Source of the DNA: Paraburkholderia sp. BL25I1N1
GTDB lineage: Bacteria; Pseudomonadota; Gammaproteobacteria; Burkholderiales; Burkholderiaceae
DNA: 64,000 bases
Assembly: GCF_003002025.1 (NCBI RefSeq)
Contig: NZ_PVZB01000018.1
Coordinates: 62,001-126,000 of the forward strand
Reading direction: 5' to 3'
Shown here: piece by piece, positions 59,163 to 64,000 of the stretch
Layout: the number at the start of each line of letters is the position of its first letter
Position numbering within the stretch: the stretch's first letter is position 1
Program-made: the position numbers and the translations under genes
The notes under the pieces: generated by a model
Database searches by the model: none
Seen by the model: the letters and a program-made list of their open reading frames with translations, nothing else
Told to the model about the DNA's origin: nothing

Positions 59163-59795
59163 ATGACCACACCGCGCCGTGCGCTGATCGTTATCGATGT
59201 GCAGAACGAATACGTGACCGGCGATCTGCCGATCGAATATCCGGACGTGCAAAGCTCGCTCGCCCATATCGGCCGCGCGATGGATGCGGCCCGGGCCGCC
59301 GGCGTGCCGGTGGTGGTCGTGCAAAACTTCGCGCCGGCCAGCTCGCCGCTATTCGCGCGTGGCAGCAGCGGCGCGGAGCTGCATCCGGTGGTGGGCGAGC
59401 GGGCTCGCGATCACTACGTCGAAAAGTCGCTGCCGAGCGCTTTTACCGGCACCGACCTGGCCGACTGGCTCGCCGCGCGCCAGATCGACACGCTGACGGT
59501 TGTCGGCTACATGACGCACAACTGCGACGCGTCGACCATCAATCACGCGGTTCACTCGGGGCTGACCGTCGAGTTCCTGCATGACGCGACGGGTTCTGTG
59601 CCGTGTCAGAACAGCGCGGGTTTCGCCAGCGCGCAGGACATCCATCGGGTGTTCAGCGTGGTGCTGCAGTCGCGTTTCGCGGCGGTGGCGAGCACGGACG
59701 AGTGGATCGCGGCGGTGCGGAGCGGGACGCCTTTGGAGCGGGACAATATCTATGCGTCGAATCAGAAGGCAAGGGCCACGCGGACCGCGGCGTAG
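59163..59795 (+). CDS. isochorismatase-fold cysteine hydrolase
   Basis: 210 residues. Catalytic triad D12 (VIDVQNEY), K88 (VEKSLPSAF) and C121 (MTHNCDAS, with the cis-peptide-like GYMTHN). Members hydrolyse amides or esters such as nicotinamide, N-carbamoyl compounds or isochorismate; the substrate here is unknown. A GlxA-type regulator gene is divergent. AAGGAG lies ahead of the start. Confidence 0.9.
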   Translation: MTTPRRALIVIDVQNEYVTGDLPIEYPDVQSSLAHIGRAMDAARAAGVPVVVVQNFAPASSPLFARGSSGAELHPVVGERARDHYVEKSLPSAFTGTDLADWLAARQIDTLTVVGYMTHNCDASTINHAVHSGLTVEFLHDATGSVPCQNSAGFASAQDIHRVFSVVLQSRFAAVASTDEWIAAVRSGTPLERDNIYASNQKARATRTAA

Positions 59796-59885
59796 AGATC
59801 GCGTCGAGCGCTGCTATATAGAATGCGGTTCGGCCGGGTAGAACAAAGCGGCGGATGCGGCATCACGCATGCTGTGCATGAAAAC

Positions 59886-59920
59886 AAAGGCGGCGGGTTG
59901 CTCACCCGTCCGCCTTTTTT
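59886..59920. terminator. terminator between convergent genes
   Basis: GGCGG-CGGGT pairs with ACCCG-T-CCGCC (one bulged T), 5-6 nt loop, T6 to the right and an A-rich left flank, so probably bidirectional. Confidence 0.85.
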
Positions 59921-59947
59921 CGTCCGCCGCTTCCGTCAGGCGATCGA

Positions 59948-60607
59948 CTAACCGCCGCCGCTCCGCTGCGCATGCCCATTACGCAGAGCCGGGCTCAGCT
60001 TCAGTGCGTCGAACATGCCTTCGACCATCTGCACGGCATGGGCGCCGAAATCCGTGGCGTCGGGCAAAAACAGCATGTCGCGCAGCGAACCGCTGACGAA
60101 CGCATGCACCATCGCCGCCGCCAGCTTCGTGTCCAGATCCGCGGGCAGTTGCCCTTTGGAGATGGCATTGCGCAGACCGCCCTGGATTTTCTGAAGTCCT
60201 TCGCGCATGTTGGTCTGATAGCGGACCATCACCGGACCCATTTCCTCGACCAGCTCGCATTTCAGAAACAGGATGTCGAACACGCGCCGGCGACGCGGGT
60301 CGTTGGCGGTGTCGCGCAGACAGACTGTGCAGATTTCCATCAGACGTCCGAGCGGATCGGGTTCGTTGGGATCTTGCGAGGCGGCCTTGAGTTCGTCCAG
60401 CGGCAGCAGCACGCGGTCGAACATTTCCGTGAACAGATCGCTCTTATGTGCGAAGTGCCAATAGATGGCACCGCGTGTGACGCCGGCGGCCTGCGCGATA
60501 TCGGCAAGCGACGTGCGCGATACGCCTTTCTCGAAGAAAACCCGTTCGGCCGCGTCGAGAATACTGTTGCGCGTCTCCTGCGCCTCTTCTTTGGTTCTTC
60601 TGACCAT
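59948..60607 (-). CDS. acrR: TetR-family efflux repressor, AcrR/TtgR type
   Basis: 219 residues from ATG 60607 (MVRRTKEEAQETRNSILDAAERVFFEKGVSRTSLADIAQAAGVTRGAIYWHFAHKSDLF). This N-terminus is that of the AcrR/TtgR branch. The ligand domain follows (EICTVCLRDTANDPRRRRVFDILFLKCEL). Divergent from acrAB, with a site nearly identical to the E. coli AcrR operator in the promoter. Drug or solvent binding should lift repression. The frame extends upstream to 60823, but this runs over the operator. Confidence 0.93.
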   Translation of the reverse strand: MVRRTKEEAQETRNSILDAAERVFFEKGVSRTSLADIAQAAGVTRGAIYWHFAHKSDLFTEMFDRVLLPLDELKAASQDPNEPDPLGRLMEICTVCLRDTANDPRRRRVFDILFLKCELVEEMGPVMVRYQTNMREGLQKIQGGLRNAISKGQLPADLDTKLAAAMVHAFVSGSLRDMLFLPDATDFGAHAVQMVEGMFDALKLSPALRNGHAQRSGGG

Positions 60608-61036
60608 GTTGGAATGACCTGCCCTGATTGTGGGGTTTTCCCGGGCGTTTTTAAGTACGCCCGATGACAATCCGTCTACCGTTGACCGAATTGCGAAGCA
60701 ATCTTGCAAGTCCCCAGCCAGCAAGAGATATAAACGCACTTTTACATGCATTCGTGAATGTATATATAATAGCATCCCACGATCGGATAGCCCAAGCCGT
60801 GACGAAACGTTAATATCCGTCACTGTTGCCTTTCAAACGCTCTTCGCGCCGTGCCCGGACGGGCGGCGCCGTGCGGCATTTCCCCGGTATGGCGCATTTC
60901 ACTCAGGGTGCCCTGCAGGTTCGGTGTGCGTCCGCGGGTGTCCGGTCAAGCGTCGCAAGACGCATGTGTGCGCTGTCGTCCCCGGGGTAGGGATGCGCGC
61001 ACTTTTTCATTCTCAGTCTTTGACAGAGGTCGCTCC
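60608..61036. other. acrR / acrA divergent control region
   Basis: 429 bp. It contains the promoter and operator at 60741-60770. Most of the rest, ~60771-61030, is a long acrA leader. Frames are open across parts of it but none has family similarity. Confidence 0.5.
60741..60770 (+). promoter_or_regulatory. acrA promoter with AcrR-type operator
   Basis: TTTACA (-35, 60741-60746), 18-bp spacer, TATAAT (-10, 60765-60770). A 24-bp palindrome at 60743-60766 (core GCATTCGTGAATGTA) differs at only three positions from the E. coli AcrR operator as I remember it, and occludes the promoter. Confidence 0.82.
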
Positions 61037-62269
61037 ATGCGCGTCGAACGGGTTCCATTCCGCTTAATCAGTGCCGCGACGGCTGCCGTATTGCTGGCAG
61101 CGTGCGGACCAAAACAATCTGCCCCGCCGCAACAAACGCCGGAAGTCGGCGTCGTCACTGTTCAGCCGACGGCCGTGCCCGTCGTCACCGAATTGCCCGG
61201 CCGCACCAGTGCCTTCCTCGTGGCGCAAGTGCGCGCGCGGGTCGACGGCATCGTGCTGCGCCGCGAGTTCACGGAAGGCAGTCAGGTCAAAGCGGGACAA
61301 CGCCTGTACAAGATCGATCCGGCGCCGTACATCGCCACGCTGAATAACGCCAAGGCGAGCCTGGCGAAGGCGCAGGCCAACCTCGTGTCGGTCACTGCGC
61401 AAGCGAACCGTTACAAGGTGCTGGTGGCGGCCAATGCGGTCAGCAAGCAGGACTACGACAACGCCGTCGCCTCGCAAGGGCAGGCTGTGGCCGACGTCGC
61501 CGCGGGCAAGGCGGCAGTGGACACGGCGCAGATCAACCTCGGCTATACGGATGTGGTTTCGCCGGTGAGCGGCCAGGTCGGCATTTCGCAGGTCACGCCG
61601 GGCGCCTACGTGCAGGCGAGCGCCGCCACCTTGATGGCCACCGTGCAGACACTGGATCCGGTCTATGTGGACCTGACGCAATCGAGCCTCGACGGGCTGA
61701 AGCTGCGCCGCGACATGCAGGAAGGACGTCTGAAGACGACCGGGCCGGACGCCGCCAAGGTCTCGCTGATTCTCGAAGACGGTCGCACCTATTCGGAGAA
61801 GGGCAAGCTGCAGTTCACCGACGTGACGGTCGACCAGGGCACCGGTTCGGTCACCGTGCGCGCGATCTTCAAGAATACCGACAAGGTGCTGCTGCCAGGC
61901 ATGTTCGTGCGCGCGCGCATCGAAGAAGGCGTCAACGAAAGCGCGCTCGTGGTGCCGCAAGTCGGCATCACGCACGACCAGAAGGGGCAGCCGACCGCGC
62001 TGGTCGTCGGTAACGACAACAAGGTGGTGTTGCGTCAGCTGGTCACCTCGGGCACGTACGGTTCGAACTGGGTGGTCGAAAGCGGCCTGAATCCGGGCGA
62101 CCGCGTCATCGTGCAGGGCACCGACAAGGCGAAACCCGGCATGCAGGTCAAGACCGTCGCCGCGCAACTTCCCGCCACACCCGCTTCCGGCGCTGCTGCT
62201 CAAAGCGCGCCGGCCGCCAGCGGTGCTGCGCAGACGGCACAACCTGCCTCCGCTGCATCGGGCGCGTAA
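61037..62269 (+). CDS. acrA: RND efflux periplasmic adaptor lipoprotein
   Basis: 410 residues from ATG 61037. Lipobox LLAAC with C23. Lipoyl/hairpin/barrel arrangement: VARVRARVDGIVLRREFTEGSQVKAGQRLYKIDPAPY-like region (~60-95), coiled hairpin to ~170, YTDVVSPVSGQVGISQVTPGAYVQ, then barrel and membrane-proximal domains. Ala/Pro/Ser-rich tail of ~40 residues. Links AcrB to an outer-membrane channel. acrB starts 18 bp after the stop. Confidence 0.95.
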   Translation: MRVERVPFRLISAATAAVLLAACGPKQSAPPQQTPEVGVVTVQPTAVPVVTELPGRTSAFLVAQVRARVDGIVLRREFTEGSQVKAGQRLYKIDPAPYIATLNNAKASLAKAQANLVSVTAQANRYKVLVAANAVSKQDYDNAVASQGQAVADVAAGKAAVDTAQINLGYTDVVSPVSGQVGISQVTPGAYVQASAATLMATVQTLDPVYVDLTQSSLDGLKLRRDMQEGRLKTTGPDAAKVSLILEDGRTYSEKGKLQFTDVTVDQGTGSVTVRAIFKNTDKVLLPGMFVRARIEEGVNESALVVPQVGITHDQKGQPTALVVGNDNKVVLRQLVTSGTYGSNWVVESGLNPGDRVIVQGTDKAKPGMQVKTVAAQLPATPASGAAAQSAPAASGAAQTAQPASAASGA

Positions 62270-62287
62270 TAACAGGGAGCCCGCCTC

Positions 62288-64000
62288 ATGGCAAAGTTCT
62301 TCATTGATCGCCCGATTTTTGCATGGGTGATCGCCATTATTCTGATGCTCGCGGGCATCGCGTCGGTGTTCACATTGCCGATCGCGCAGTACCCGACCAT
62401 CGCGCCGCCGGCCGTGCAGATCAGCGCAACGTACCCGGGCGCATCGGCGAAGACGGTGGAAAACACCGTCACGCAGGTGATCGAGCAGCAGATGAGTGGT
62501 CTCGACCATTTGCTGTATCTGTCGTCCACGTCGGACGACTCGGGTACGGCAACCATCACGCTGACGTTCGCGGCCGGCACCAATCCTGACATCGCGCAGG
62601 TGCAGGTGCAGAACAAGCTGCAGCTCGCCACGCCGCTGTTGCCGCAAGCCGTGCAGCAGTTGGGCACCAAGGTCACGAAGTCGAGCAGCAGCTTCTTGCT
62701 GGTGATGGCCTTCGTGTCCGAAGACGGCAGCATGAACAAGTACGACCTGGCGAACTACGTCGCGTCGAACATTCAGGATCCGGTGAGCCGTATCGACGGC
62801 GTGGGTACGGTGACGCTGTTCGGTTCGCAGTACGCCATGCGGATCTGGCTGGACGCGAACAAGCTGACCAACTTCGGCCTCACGCCGGTGGATGTGGAAA
62901 CCGCGTTGCAAGCGCAGAACGTGCAGGTCGCGGGCGGTTCGCTCGGCGGCACGCCTTCCGTGCCGGGTCAGGTGCTGCAGGCCACTATCACGGAAGCCAC
63001 GCTGCTCAATACGCCTGAACAGTTCGGCAACGTGCTGCTGAAGGTGAACCAGGACGGCTCGCGCGTTCGCATCAAGGACGTGGCCCGTATCGAACTCGGC
63101 GGCGAAAACTACAACTTCGACACCAAGTACAACGGCCAGCCCACGGCGGGCTTCGGTATTCAGCTCGCTACCGGCGCGAATGCGCTGGCTACCGCGAAGG
63201 CGGTGCGCGCGAAGGTCGCCGAACTGTCGAAGTACTTCCCGCACGGTCTGGTGGTGCAGTACCCGTACGACACCACGCCGTTCGTGCGTCTGTCGATCGA
63301 AGAAGTGGTCAAGACGCTGCTCGAAGGTATCGTGCTGGTGTTCCTGGTCATGTACCTGTTCCTGCAAAACCTGCGCGCCACGCTGATCCCGACGATCGCT
63401 GTGCCGGTGGTGCTGCTGGGCACGTTCGCGATCATGGGTCTGGTGGGCTTCTCGATCAACACGCTGTCCATGTTCGGGCTCGTGCTGGCGATCGGCTTGC
63501 TGGTGGACGATGCGATCGTGGTGGTGGAAAACGTCGAGCGGGTGATGCAGGAGGAGGGTTTATCGCCTCGCGACGCAACCCGCAAGGCGATGGATCAGAT
63601 TACCGGCGCGCTGGTCGGCGTGGCGCTCGTGCTCTCGGCGGTGTTCGTGCCGGTGGCGTTCTCGGGCGGTTCGGTCGGCGCAATTTACCGGCAGTTCTCG
63701 CTGACGATCGTGGCGGCCATGGTGCTGTCCGTGCTGGTCGCGTTGATTCTGACGCCGGCATTGTGCGCGACGATTCTCAAGCCGGTTGAACCGGGGCACC
63801 AGGAAAAAACCACTGGTTTCTTCGGCTGGTTCAACCGCACCTTCAACAGGAGCCGCGACAAGTATCACTCGGGCGTGCACCACGTGATCAAGCGCTCGGG
63901 CCGTTGGCTGATCATCTATATGGTGGTGATTTTCGCGGTCGGCCTGCTGTTCGTGAAGTTGCCCAAGTCGTTCCTGCCTGACGAAGACCAGGGCACGATG
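62288..64000 (+). CDS. acrB: RND multidrug efflux permease, AcrB/MexB type (3' end missing)
   Basis: 571 codons are visible before the window ends; full-length members have about 1,050. Start [23 protein letters not shown], porter-domain sequence [26 protein letters not shown] and [15 protein letters not shown], and the proton-relay pair D407-D408 in [16 protein letters not shown]. It ends in [10 protein letters not shown] of the second half. Proton-driven export of drugs, solvents and detergents. Downstream an outer-membrane channel gene would be expected, outside the window. Confidence 0.97.
   Translation, partial: MAKFFIDRPIFAWVIAIILMLAGIASVFTLPIAQYPTIAPPAVQISATYPGASAKTVENTVTQVIEQQMSGLDHLLYLSSTSDDSGTATITLTFAAGTNPDIAQVQVQNKLQLATPLLPQAVQQLGTKVTKSSSSFLLVMAFVSEDGSMNKYDLANYVASNIQDPVSRIDGVGTVTLFGSQYAMRIWLDANKLTNFGLTPVDVETALQAQNVQVAGGSLGGTPSVPGQVLQATITEATLLNTPEQFGNVLLKVNQDGSRVRIKDVARIELGGENYNFDTKYNGQPTAGFGIQLATGANALATAKAVRAKVAELSKYFPHGLVVQYPYDTTPFVRLSIEEVVKTLLEGIVLVFLVMYLFLQNLRATLIPTIAVPVVLLGTFAIMGLVGFSINTLSMFGLVLAIGLLVDDAIVVVENVERVMQEEGLSPRDATRKAMDQITGALVGVALVLSAVFVPVAFSGGSVGAIYRQFSLTIVAAMVLSVLVALILTPALCATILKPVEPGHQEKTTGFFGWFNRTFNRSRDKYHSGVHHVIKRSGRWLIIYMVVIFAVGLLFVKLPKSFLPDEDQGTM

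Noticed and set aside
61064-63367. 767-codon open frame on the minus strand opposite acrA/acrB
   Set aside because: Composition (Arg, His, Val, Asp) is that of a mirror of GC-rich coding DNA, and the plus strand has clear acrA and acrB.

Overview
This window looks like a stretch of a main chromosome from a Burkholderiaceae bacterium, most likely Paraburkholderia or Burkholderia. I infer this from the high GC content and from gene order I associate with these genera: recA-recX, a DUF2889 gene, sucCD, terC, a type IV pilin and a PglL ligase; then pgk-pyk-fba-purC-purE-purK-Sua5. Most genes are chromosomal housekeeping or regulated accessory genes. I see no insertion sequence, phage, CRISPR array or rRNA. 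There is one tRNA (tRNA-Met).

Layout. 0-7 kb: the 3' part of a gamma-glutamyltransferase-like gene, an MHS-type MFS transporter, an uncharacterised ferritin-like di-iron protein, a flavin-type oxidase fold protein, RhlE helicase and a hemolysin III protein. 7-11 kb: a two-gene c-type cytochrome operon divergent from a copC-copD pair. 11-16.4 kb: a small membrane protein/DUF2158 pair, D-galactonate dehydratase divergent from a GntR regulator, and an EmrB-type exporter divergent from a MarR regulator. 16.4-21.3 kb: a small secreted protein, tRNA-Met, an MHS transporter with a large inserted periplasmic domain, and a TctDE-like two-component pair. 21.4-30 kb: recA (with a LexA box), recX, DUF2889, sucC, sucD, terC, pilin and PglL. 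30-38.6 kb: moaC, a BepA-like metalloprotease, a YheT hydrolase cluster, waaF, zf-CHCC, ilvE and azlCD. 38.9-47.5 kb: lower glycolysis and purine genes. 47.6-54 kb: SGNH lipoprotein, sterol-desaturase-like protein, PBP4 and a QseBC/PmrAB-like pair. 54-60 kb: HtrA protease, a small exported protein, DUF427, CoxG-like protein, GlxA-type regulator and an isochorismatase-fold hydrolase. 60-64 kb: acrR-acrA-acrB, with acrB running off the end.

How genes work together. Four regulator/target pairs carry readable DNA sites: a long palindrome between marR and emrB, an 18-bp palindrome between dgoD and the GntR gene, an operator almost identical to the E. coli AcrR operator upstream of acrA, and two PmrA-type boxes between the sensor-kinase gene and the HtrA protease gene. 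The pilin/PglL pair suggests local O-glycosylation of the pilin. ilvE and azlCD share a divergent promoter region and a branched-chain amino-acid theme.

I found no clearly new multigene defence or mobile system. The items I consider most worth following up are the PmrA boxes before the HtrA gene, the pilin/PglL pair with a hairpin over the PglL start, the GntR gene that appears to lack a standard start codon, the MHS transporter with an inserted domain, and the unassigned di-iron protein.
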